This document shows, piece by piece, positions 1 through 6,330 of a stretch of 9,885 bases of DNA (its first letter is position 1; every line of letters begins with the position of its first letter). The notes below the pieces were generated by a model that saw only the letters and a list, made by a program, of their open reading frames with translations, had not been told where the DNA came from and searched no databases. Both the position numbers and the translations under genes were made by a program. Source of the DNA: Bacteroidota bacterium (GTDB taxonomy: Bacteria; Bacteroidota; Bacteroidia; Cytophagales; Cyclobacteriaceae); the NCBI GenBank assembly GCA_023417785.1, contig JAEZEH010000146.1, forward strand, positions 1 to 9,885, given 5' to 3'.

Positions 1-650
1 GTGTAAATATTCTGAATCGTGGTGCGGTTATCCCACCTGTTCCAGATCTTCACACGTACGCCGAATGCCGGTTCGCCATTTTCGAGTACTTTGAAATGGA
101 TTCGGTCACCTCTTCGAAGTACCTGCGGGTTCTTGTCCGGAACAATTTCAATGGGCAGTGAAAGTGGTTTGTTCCATCCGCTTCCACCCTGTTTGCCGGA
201 ACGCAATGAAAGCTGAATACGGTGGGTAAGATTCAACTGAACCTCCTGCTCATCCGTTGTAACGATGTCGCCGACCTGTTCCTCAAGCCCATATTGTTTT
301 ACGTATTCACCGAACGCATCACCATTGAGTGTATATGTTTGATCTGTTCTCATAAACACAAAATGGTATCCTTGCTGAGGTATCTGGATACCAAAAGATG
401 CCTTATCATTTGCACTGTAACGTGCCCGAATGTCGGTGCTTCCCAGTCGGTTCCAAAGTTCCAAAAGGGCAACCTGACCATTCTCCACGGCCACCGGTTC
501 ACCAATGAAACTATCGCCTGACTGAATCTGAATCTCTGCCCTCTCACCAGGTTCGTAGAAATATTTTTCCGGACGTAGCCATAATTCCTGCGAGATGCAG
601 GGAGTGGACGCAACCACCATAAAAATCAATGTCACGATCAGCCGGCTCAT
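1..650 (-). CDS. Secreted DUF4198-type protein, C-terminus cut by window edge
   Basis: The frame is open from an ATG at 648-650 to the left edge, giving 216 residues with no stop, so the C-terminus lies outside the window. Residues 1-20 form a Sec signal peptide (MSRLIVTLIFMVVAS...) with likely cleavage near CISQ/ELW, and no lipobox. The mature protein begins ELWLRPEKYFYEPGE, followed by IQIQSGDSFIGE. The later part reads IEIVPDKNP...LRRGDRIHFKVLENGEPAFGVRVKIW. This is the pattern of DUF4198-type periplasmic proteins: an opening (H/E)LWL-P strand and an Ig-like 'nP..l..Gd.l.f.vl.nG.P..gv.v' core. The family is poorly characterised; some members lie near metal-uptake genes, but no such gene is visible here. 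It is the second gene of an operon with the aminopeptidase: the TGA of that gene and this ATG share base 650 (TGATG), which suggests translational coupling. The specific ligand or role cannot be assigned. Confidence 0.8.
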   Translation of the reverse strand, partial: MSRLIVTLIFMVVASTPCISQELWLRPEKYFYEPGERAEIQIQSGDSFIGEPVAVENGQVALLELWNRLGSTDIRARYSANDKASFGIQIPQQGYHFVFMRTDQTYTLNGDAFGEYVKQYGLEEQVGDIVTTDEQEVQLNLTHRIQLSLRSGKQGGSGWNKPLSLPIEIVPDKNPQVLRRGDRIHFKVLENGEPAFGVRVKIWNRWDNRTTIQNIY

Positions 651-1945
651 CACGAATTCATTATCTCCTCGATTTCCGCGACTTCAACAGGAGTATCTTT
701 CATCAAATCCAGCAGTCCATCCTTCTGAATCACCACATTGTTTTCGATGCGAATACCAAGGCCTTCTTCACGAATATATATTCCCGGCTCCACCGTCCAG
801 ACCTGGCCTTCCTTCATCTCGTGGTACATGTTCCCGACATCGTGTACGTCAAGCCCCAGCTGGTGACCCGTTCCGTGCATAAAGTATTTCATGAACAGAG
901 GCTTATCCTTATCCTGGTTTTCGAGGTCAGTCTTGTCAATCAGCTTTAATCCCACGAGTTCACTTTCGGTGATCTTCTGAACCTCTTTGTGGTAATCGAA
1001 ATATTTCAACCCCGGGCGGAGCATTTTCATCGCTTCGCGTTTGATACGCAGCACAGCGTTATAAACATCCTTTTGCCGTTGTGAAAATTTTCCATTCACC
1101 GGAATGGTACGCGTGAGGTCAGCATTGTAGTTGGCATACTCGGCGCCGACGTCCAGCAAAAGGATATCGCCATCGTTGCAGGGCTTGTCATTCTCGATGT
1201 AATGCAGCACACAAGAATTTGCTCCGGAGGCGATGATCGGCTCGTATGCAAATCCGCGCGATCCATTCCGGACAAATTCATGAATGTATTCGGCTTCGAT
1301 CTCATACTCCAACACACCGGGTTTAACAAATTTTAATATTCGGCGGAACGCCGCGGCGGTTATATCACAGGCGCGTTGCATGGCTTCGATTTCCGGGGCC
1401 GATTTCACGGTTCGAAGCCTGTGCATAAGGGGAGCGAGCCTGTCGTACTTGTGCAGGGGATACTTCTCGCGACACCATTGGACAAATCGCGACTCACGCG
1501 TTTCGACGGGAACGTCGGCACGATAGTGGTCGTTGGTATTCAGATACGCGTGTTCAACGTCGCCCATCACCATCATCGTGTTGAATAGTCGGGGAAATTC
1601 GCTGGTCCAAAGGATAGTTTCAATTCCGGACACTTCACGCGCTTCAGCCTTTGTGAGCTTATGTCCTTCCCAAGTGGCGATCAGCTCACTGGTTTCTTTG
1701 ACAAACAAGACCTCACGATACTTCTTTTCCGGGAAATCCGGACAGATGACAAGGATGGTTTCCTCCTGATCTACGCCAGTCAGATAATAAAGGTCGCTGT
1801 TTTGTCTGAAACGCATTGTTCCGTCGGCATTTGTCGGCATGATATCGTTGGAGTTCACCACGACAACCGAATTCGGTTTCAAAGCAGCTGCCAGGTTTTT
1901 CCGGTTGTTCACAAACAGTTCCTTGTTTATCCTTTTGTATCTCAT
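650..1945 (-). CDS. pepP: Xaa-Pro aminopeptidase (M24B, aminopeptidase P family)
   Basis: A 431-residue dimetal peptidase that removes N-terminal residues preceding proline; it has no signal peptide and is presumably cytoplasmic. Residues about 5-140 match the AMP_N domain, with the typical FRQNSDLYYLTGVDQEE stretch at 46-62. Residues about 185-415 are the pita-bread catalytic domain. By alignment from memory with E. coli PepP, the metal ligands are D265, D276, H361 (in HGTGH), E386 (VEPGIYI) and E401 (IRIENN). The catalytic histidines H248, H357 and H368 (DVHDVG) are also present, so the enzyme looks intact. Length fits the family (about 430-440 residues). The start is supported by the conserved MRYKRI...LFVNNR opening. 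It is first in a minus-strand operon with the DUF4198 gene and divergent from the fucosidase gene. Creatinase or prolidase are close relatives, but the N-terminal domain favours aminopeptidase P. Confidence 0.93.
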   Translation of the reverse strand: MRYKRINKELFVNNRKNLAAALKPNSVVVVNSNDIMPTNADGTMRFRQNSDLYYLTGVDQEETILVICPDFPEKKYREVLFVKETSELIATWEGHKLTKAEAREVSGIETILWTSEFPRLFNTMMVMGDVEHAYLNTNDHYRADVPVETRESRFVQWCREKYPLHKYDRLAPLMHRLRTVKSAPEIEAMQRACDITAAAFRRILKFVKPGVLEYEIEAEYIHEFVRNGSRGFAYEPIIASGANSCVLHYIENDKPCNDGDILLLDVGAEYANYNADLTRTIPVNGKFSQRQKDVYNAVLRIKREAMKMLRPGLKYFDYHKEVQKITESELVGLKLIDKTDLENQDKDKPLFMKYFMHGTGHQLGLDVHDVGNMYHEMKEGQVWTVEPGIYIREEGLGIRIENNVVIQKDGLLDLMKDTPVEVAEIEEIMNS

Positions 1946-1991
1946 AGTGAAAGATTATTTTCAAGCATCGCAATTTAAATAAATCTCCATC

Positions 1992-3302
1992 ATGATAACC
2001 ATCCGTCTATCAATGTGTTTTTTGATTCTGGTTTGCCTTCACGCGTCAGGAGTCGCCCAGGAGAATTACACACCCTCTCCGGAGAATCTAAGGAACAGGG
2101 AATGGTTTGAGGAAGCGAGGTTTGGGATGTTCATTCATTGGGGCGTGTACAGCGTGCTTGGCAATGGCGAATGGGTGATGAACTCTCAAAAAATTCCGAT
2201 CCGGAATTATGAGAAACTTCCCGCATTTTTCAATCCTACTGTTTTCGATGCAAAGGCCTGGGTGCAGCTGGCGAAAGACGCGGGGATGAAGTACATCACC
2301 ATCACCAGTAAACATCACGATGGTTTTGCCATGTGGAATAGCAAAGTCTCGGATTACAATATTGTAAAGCGTACTCCCTATGGCAAAGACGTGCTTAAAT
2401 TATTAGCGGATGAATGTCGCGCGCAGGGCATTAAACTGTTTTTTTACCATTCACAGCTCGACTGGCGCCACCCGGACTACTTCCCGCGAGGATTTACCGG
2501 AACCGATTACACGGGTCGGGAAGAAAAGGGTGATTGGTTTGCATACCTGGACTACATGGATGCGCAGCTTACCGAATTATTGACGAATTATGGTGAGCTC
2601 GGCGGAATTTGGTTTGATGGAATGTGGGATAAGAAGGATGCTGACTGGCGTCTCGAAAAAACTTACGGATTGATACACCGGCTTCAGCCCGGAGCGCTGG
2701 TAGGCAGTAACCATCACGTAACGCCATATCCTGGCGAGGATTTTCAAATGTTCGAGAAAGATCTTCCCGGCCACAACACCACGGGGTTTGCACCTGAACA
2801 AACCATTGGTACGCTGCCGAAAGAGACCTGTGAAACGATTAATGATTCATGGGGTTTCAACCTGAAAGACGACAAGCATAAAAGCCGTAAACAATTGATC
2901 CAATATCTGGTTAAGGCGGCTGGATATGGTGCAAATTTCCTTCTTAACGTAGGGCCTATGCCCAATGGTGAAATCCAGTCCGAGCATCAGCAACGCATTC
3001 GCGAAATGGGTGAATGGTTGAAAGTGAACGGGGAAACAATTTATGGTACAAAGGGAGGACCGCTTACGCCACGCGATTGGGGAGTAACGACGCAGAAAGG
3101 AAACAAAGTGTATGTGCATATCCTCAACTGGCAGGACGAAAGTCTGGTGCTGCCTTCGTGGGGCGGAAAAGTGAAATCTGCGCGTCTTTTCACGACAAAA
3201 ACGCCCGTCAAATTTGCTGAAAATGATTTTGGTATAACCCTCAGAGTACCAAAAGAAAACTTTGATGAAGTGGATACCATCGTCGAACTTGAAATGAAAT
3301 GA
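1992..3302 (+). CDS. Secreted alpha-L-fucosidase, GH29
   Basis: A 436-residue retaining glycoside hydrolase that releases terminal alpha-L-fucose from glycans, probably in the periplasm. Residues 1-23 are a signal peptide (MITIRLSMCFLILVC...GVAQ) without a proper lipobox. The GH29 (beta/alpha)8 barrel spans about 30-350. It shows FGMFIHWG at 44-51, TSKHHDGFAMW at 105-115 and GGIWFDGMW at 204-212, whose D209 matches the family's catalytic nucleophile. KETCETINDSWGFN at 277-290 and GANFLLNVGP at 313-322 are further family signatures. A beta-sandwich domain occupies about 355-436. The acid/base residue is not conserved in position across GH29 and I do not assign it. Length is normal. It is followed after one base by the nitrilase gene, so the two are almost certainly co-transcribed. 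No transporter or SusCD genes accompany it in the window. Linkage preference (1,2 versus 1,3/1,4) cannot be read from sequence alone. Confidence 0.93.
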   Translation: MITIRLSMCFLILVCLHASGVAQENYTPSPENLRNREWFEEARFGMFIHWGVYSVLGNGEWVMNSQKIPIRNYEKLPAFFNPTVFDAKAWVQLAKDAGMKYITITSKHHDGFAMWNSKVSDYNIVKRTPYGKDVLKLLADECRAQGIKLFFYHSQLDWRHPDYFPRGFTGTDYTGREEKGDWFAYLDYMDAQLTELLTNYGELGGIWFDGMWDKKDADWRLEKTYGLIHRLQPGALVGSNHHVTPYPGEDFQMFEKDLPGHNTTGFAPEQTIGTLPKETCETINDSWGFNLKDDKHKSRKQLIQYLVKAAGYGANFLLNVGPMPNGEIQSEHQQRIREMGEWLKVNGETIYGTKGGPLTPRDWGVTTQKGNKVYVHILNWQDESLVLPSWGGKVKSARLFTTKTPVKFAENDFGITLRVPKENFDEVDTIVELEMK

Positions 3303-3303
3303 A

Positions 3304-4272
3304 ATGGCCGCGACCGTAAAGAATCCCTTGAAATTGAGCACCGTTCAGTTTGAAAACCGAAGCGGTGACAAAGCTTACAACCTTTCGGTCATCGAACATT
3401 TTGCTGCTCAAGCTTCGAAGGCCGGCGCGAGGGCAGTTGCCTTTCACGAATGCTCCGTCACGGGATACACGTTTGCGCGCAAGCTTTCCAAAGAACAAAT
3501 GCTGGATCTCGCTGAACCCGTTCCGGATGGCCCTTCCGTAATAGCCCTGGCCGAGATTGCGGCCAGACACAACATCGCCGTTCTTGCCGGCTTATTTGAA
3601 AAAAGCGAAGACGGCAACATTTACAAAGCTTATATCTGCGTCGATCAATCGGGGTTTGTGGCATGTCACAGGAAGCTTCATCCATTTATTAATCCGAACA
3701 TAAAGCCGGGCAATGCGTACACCGTTTTTGAACTCGACGGCTGGAAGTGCGGGATCCTGATTTGTTATGATAACAACGTTATTGAGAACGTGCGCGCAAC
3801 GGTGTTGTTAGGCGCTGAAGTTATCTTCATGCCGCATGTAACGATGTGTACCCCGTCAAGTCGTCCTGGTGCCGGATTCGTAGATCCGGCCTTATGGCTG
3901 CACCGTGAAGCGGATCCCACTACCCTGCGCGCCGAGTTCGAGGGATTGAAAGGCCGGGAATGGTTGATGAAGTGGCTGCCGGCGCGGGCTTACGATAACG
4001 GCGTCTATGTAGTGTTCTCAAATCCCATCGGCATGGACGATGACCAGCTCAAGAATGGATGCTCCATGATTCTCGATCCATTTGGCGATATCCTCTCCGA
4101 GTGCAGCCACCTTGGAGACGACATGGCAACGGCCACGATCACGCCGGAAAAACTCCAGGACGCAGGAGGGTACCGATACCTGCAGGCTCGCAGACCTGAC
4201 CTTTATCGCGATATCCTTGCACAAGCACACCAGCCATTGCAAACGGTCATTTGGATGAATCCGAAAAGTTAA
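3304..4272 (+). CDS. Nitrilase-superfamily carbon-nitrogen hydrolase
   Basis: A 322-residue cytoplasmic C-N hydrolase with no signal peptide. The superfamily Glu-Lys-Cys triad is visible: E49 in VAFHECSVTGY, K124 in CHRKLHPF and C154 in GILICYDNN. The usual following strand is GAEVIFMPHVT at 170-180, and the C-terminal part has the RRPDLYRDIL motif at 296-305. The CYDNN context rather than the CYDxxFPE of many amidases, together with the CTPSSRPGAGF loop at 182-191, points to a distinct subfamily whose substrate I do not recognise. An amide or a carbamoyl group is more likely than a nitrile. The ATG lies one base after the fucosidase stop (TGAaATG), so translation is probably coupled. The pairing of an exported glycosidase with a cytoplasmic amidohydrolase suggests a shared glycan-derived substrate pathway, but this is inference. 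Confidence 0.87.
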   Translation: MAATVKNPLKLSTVQFENRSGDKAYNLSVIEHFAAQASKAGARAVAFHECSVTGYTFARKLSKEQMLDLAEPVPDGPSVIALAEIAARHNIAVLAGLFEKSEDGNIYKAYICVDQSGFVACHRKLHPFINPNIKPGNAYTVFELDGWKCGILICYDNNVIENVRATVLLGAEVIFMPHVTMCTPSSRPGAGFVDPALWLHREADPTTLRAEFEGLKGREWLMKWLPARAYDNGVYVVFSNPIGMDDDQLKNGCSMILDPFGDILSECSHLGDDMATATITPEKLQDAGGYRYLQARRPDLYRDILAQAHQPLQTVIWMNPKS

Positions 4273-4485
4273 ACCAGTCCGGCAACCCGGTTTAGAAAAG
4301 TTCGTTATAGAGGATATTCCGGAAACGGTACCCGAAAAACAGATCTTCCTTCCATCCTCATCTGAAAACGTGAAAAAACTGACCGGTTTCGCTTTTTTTC
4401 TTCCCGGAAGCTGGTCCAATTTTATTTCCAGCCCCGGGGCAACCCTTTCACGGAAGTACCTGTCTTAACTCCAAACCGCCAGGTA
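4273..4485 (+). other. Intergenic leader of the lipoprotein-sigma operon, 213 bases
   Basis: No coding sequence with plausible composition is seen on either strand in this gap. It contains a T7 run at 4393-4399, preceded by an A-rich stretch and a weak AAAC/GTTT stem that is not convincing as a terminator, and a larger inverted repeat (described separately at 4403-4438). No good match to the Bacteroidota promoter pattern (TTG about 20 bases before TAnnTTTG) was found by eye, although the start of the operon at 4486 should lie downstream of a promoter here unless transcription reads through from the nitrilase gene. Confidence 0.5.
4403..4438 (+). repeat. Imperfect inverted repeat in operon leader
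   Basis: CCCGG at 4403-4407 and GCTGG at 4410-4414 pair with CCAGC at 4428-4432 and CCGGG at 4434-4438. This gives two 5-bp GC-rich helices separated by an AA/C internal loop, with a 13-base AT-rich loop. No T-run follows on the plus strand, and A-rich sequence follows on the minus strand, so it does not look like an intrinsic terminator in either direction. It could be a leader RNA structure or a protein-binding palindrome 47 bases before the lipoprotein start codon; its role is unknown. Confidence 0.45.
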
Positions 4486-5145
4486 ATGACAACCTTTATC
4501 CGAAAAGCGATCCTTATTCCTCTTGCACTACTGGGGCTGACAGCATGTGACGAAACGTTTCAGGATGTGATCCCGAAGACCTATTTTATGATTCAAACCA
4601 ATCCTGATGATATCTATATGTACAACGGTCCGTCTGCCCGGGTAAGACTGGACCCGTTGCTAAACGATAGTGTAAAAGTTGAAGTGAGCATTTCATACAG
4701 CACTCCCCTTTTTGGAAAAATCAAATTCATCCCGGACGAAGGATGGTTTTACACTCCGAATGAGGGATTCTACGGAATAGACAATATAGAATACACCCTC
4801 TGTTACGACGACGGCTGCGCTTCAGCATCCATCACCATGTGGGTTGAAGAGCCGCCGGGAGAAGTTTGCATATATTCAATCGAAGGCGAAAACATTGAAA
4901 CAGAAAAGGACCATCCTATAGAGATTCGTGTCCACCTCAACGACAATGTGTGCCCCTACATGGGTGGCGGAATGTCCAGTCCTGAAAAAGGTACGTTCAA
5001 TACGTACGCCTACTCGGGAAGTTTTAAAAACATTGTATACGTCTACTATCCGCCAAAAGGCTACGTAGGAACAGATCGGTTCAGGTACAAATTGTATACG
5101 CCCGGTGGAGAAATTGAAGCGTGGTGCAACATAACGATCAAATAA
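4486..5145 (+). CDS. Lipoprotein with two cadherin-like (Ig-like) repeats
   Basis: A 219-residue lipoprotein. The signal peptide (positive FIRK, then a hydrophobic stretch) ends in the lipobox LTAC, with C21 as the lipid-anchored residue. The rest is two divergent beta-sandwich repeats resembling tandem cadherin-like domains (Big_9/cadherin_5 type). Repeat 1 has VRLDPLLNDS at 53-62 and FYTPNEGFYGIDNIEYTL at 88-105. Repeat 2 has IRVHLNDNV at 147-155 and YYPPKGYVGTDRFRYKL at 187-203. The 'LxND' and 'Y.P..G..G.D...Y.l' signatures are those of this family. Several cysteines (106, 111, 128, 156, 213) could form disulfides. The gene ends 19 bases before the ECF sigma start with no terminator between, so it is probably the first gene of that operon. 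Its position suggests an envelope partner, ligand or client of the sigma/anti-sigma pair; this is not proven. I do not know a named homologue. Confidence 0.8.
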   Translation: MTTFIRKAILIPLALLGLTACDETFQDVIPKTYFMIQTNPDDIYMYNGPSARVRLDPLLNDSVKVEVSISYSTPLFGKIKFIPDEGWFYTPNEGFYGIDNIEYTLCYDDGCASASITMWVEEPPGEVCIYSIEGENIETEKDHPIEIRVHLNDNVCPYMGGGMSSPEKGTFNTYAYSGSFKNIVYVYYPPKGYVGTDRFRYKLYTPGGEIEAWCNITIK

Positions 5146-5164
5146 TTTCGCTGCGACTGACCTT

Positions 5165-5704
5165 ATGACCGAAAAGGAGATTATAGAAGGTTGTCTGGCA
5201 AACAGAGCGTCTTCACAGGAGAAACTTTATGCGCTCTATTCACGGCGTATGATGGCGGTTTGTCTTCGTTACACTAAATCCCGATTTGAAGCAGAGGATA
5301 TATTTCATGACGCTTTCGTAAAGGTTTTCAAGAGTATTCACATGTGGCAGGGCGGCTCCTTTGAAGGATGGGTGCGCCGAATATTCGTTAACACCGCTAT
5401 CAACCATTACCATCAGAATAAGAAATACTTCGACCACGTTGACACAGCGTATGCCGAAGCAATGCTTTCCACCACTGAAAACATTATCGGTGTACTATCC
5501 AACCAGGAGTTACTCGAGCTTATCGACAGGTTGCCTGATGGATACAAACTGATATTCAACCTGCATGTGGTGGAAGGGTACAACCATAATGAGATTGCTG
5601 AGATGCTGAAGATTGCTGAAGGCAGCTCCAAGTCGCAGCTGTTTAAGGCAAAGGCCTACCTGAAAAAACTTGTTGAGAACAAAACCATTTCTGAACCATG
5701 CTAA
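5165..5704 (+). CDS. ECF-type RNA polymerase sigma factor (Das-like)
   Basis: A 179-residue group 4 (ECF) sigma-70 factor that redirects RNA polymerase to a regulon under control of an anti-sigma factor. Region 2 covers about 21-90: LYALYSRRMMAVCLRY, then AEDIFHDAFVKVFKSI (the core-binding and -10 recognition helices), then FEGWVRRIFVNTAINHYH. Region 4 covers about 114-168: LLELIDRLPDGYKLIFNLHVVEGYNHNEIAEML and a helix-turn-helix ending EGSSKSQLFKAKAYLKKL, which would read the -35/-33 element. Regions 1.1, 1.2 and 3 are absent, as expected for an ECF factor. The stop codon overlaps the next gene by 7 bases (ATGCTAA), so production with that anti-sigma protein is translationally coupled. Because the partner has a dual-membrane layout, this factor best fits the Das type described in Bacteroides rather than the FecI type, which would be followed by FecR and a TonB receptor. 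Confidence 0.92.
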   Translation: MTEKEIIEGCLANRASSQEKLYALYSRRMMAVCLRYTKSRFEAEDIFHDAFVKVFKSIHMWQGGSFEGWVRRIFVNTAINHYHQNKKYFDHVDTAYAEAMLSTTENIIGVLSNQELLELIDRLPDGYKLIFNLHVVEGYNHNEIAEMLKIAEGSSKSQLFKAKAYLKKLVENKTISEPC

Positions 5705-6330
5705 CCGGAAGAGATTTTGACGACATAGGGAAGCGGTTGTATGATCTGGAAGCAGACCCGCCCGAAAAAGGCTGGAACAAAATTGCCGCAGATATTATTC
5801 CCCCACCTCCTGGTTCCAGTAAGCAACACAATTTTGCTAGCCGTCACTGGTGGAAAGGATTACTCGTTATTCTCCCGATCACTATATATCTGGCATGGCC
5901 GGAAGTAAAACAAGATGAGGCGGCAGGGAACCTGTCTTCAATTGTTTCAGAAGATCAAATAAGTGAGGGCATGCCGGGGATGTTTTCCAGAGGTGGAAGC
6001 ACCGACGTATTTGTTTCGGAGGTCGATTCGTCAAATGATTCTATCCCCGCAACGCCGAATAGAAGGACCGCAGATACGGCAAATGGTTCTCATAATATTG
6101 GTGGAATGCAAATCGGCGATTCAAATGAAATTCTGGACGCTTCGCTACCGCAACAATCAAAAACCAAGACAGGTAGCGATGTATCCAACAAGTCGAAAAA
6201 TAATAGTAATACTCCCGGGAAGGGCATCGCAGACGAAACAGGTAAGACTTACAGCAGGACTCAATTCGCGACAGATGCCCATTCATTTGACAATCGTGAC
6301 GATCCCGGCTACGAACGAAGAAGGCTATGA
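5698..6330 (+). CDS. Dma-like anti-sigma factor, N-terminal part before a frameshift
   Basis: A 210-residue frame overlapping the sigma factor by 7 bases. Residues 1-48 are a short cytoplasmic head, FDDIGKRLYDLEADPPEKGW, of the kind that opens sigma-linked membrane proteins in Bacteroidota and presumably binds the sigma factor. One transmembrane helix follows at about 51-67 (WWKGLLVILPITIYLAW). Residues 68-205 are rich in S, N, D, T, G and Q with no globular pattern, as expected of a disordered periplasmic linker. The frame then ends at TGA 6328-6330. The downstream +1 frame continues with linker-like and then beta-barrel sequence to 7321. Together the two parts would make a protein of about 540 residues spanning both membranes, like Dma proteins of Bacteroides. 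On its own this piece could still hold the sigma factor at the inner membrane but would have lost its outer-membrane sensor. Function is inferred from layout and family resemblance. Confidence 0.75.
   Translation: MLTGRDFDDIGKRLYDLEADPPEKGWNKIAADIIPPPPGSSKQHNFASRHWWKGLLVILPITIYLAWPEVKQDEAAGNLSSIVSEDQISEGMPGMFSRGGSTDVFVSEVDSSNDSIPATPNRRTADTANGSHNIGGMQIGDSNEILDASLPQQSKTKTGSDVSNKSKNNSNTPGKGIADETGKTYSRTQFATDAHSFDNRDDPGYERRRL

Noticed and set aside
350..613. Minus-strand frame of 87 codons at the left edge
   Set aside because: It overlaps the DUF4198 gene in another frame of the same strand, and its translation is basic and family-free. The longer frame from 650 has a signal peptide and family motifs.
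2847..3341. Minus-strand frame of 164 codons opposite the fucosidase gene
   Set aside because: It lies entirely opposite a clear GH29 gene and the start of the nitrilase gene, and its translation shows no domain or signal.
4270..4294. TAAACC...GGTTTA inverted repeat at the nitrilase stop codon
   Set aside because: The stem is six base pairs with a 13-base loop and no following T-run; it may be chance.
4366..4399. A-rich stretch, AAAC/GTTT stem and T7 as a terminator for the nitrilase gene
   Set aside because: The core stem is only about 4 bp and AT-rich, and it is separated from the T-run by CGC. It is too weak to call.
5963..6274. Upstream part of the beta-barrel frame as a real N-terminus
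   Set aside because: The translation is rich in R, Q and I and overlaps the well-behaved S/N/D-rich linker frame. It has no signal peptide, so it is treated as a shadow.
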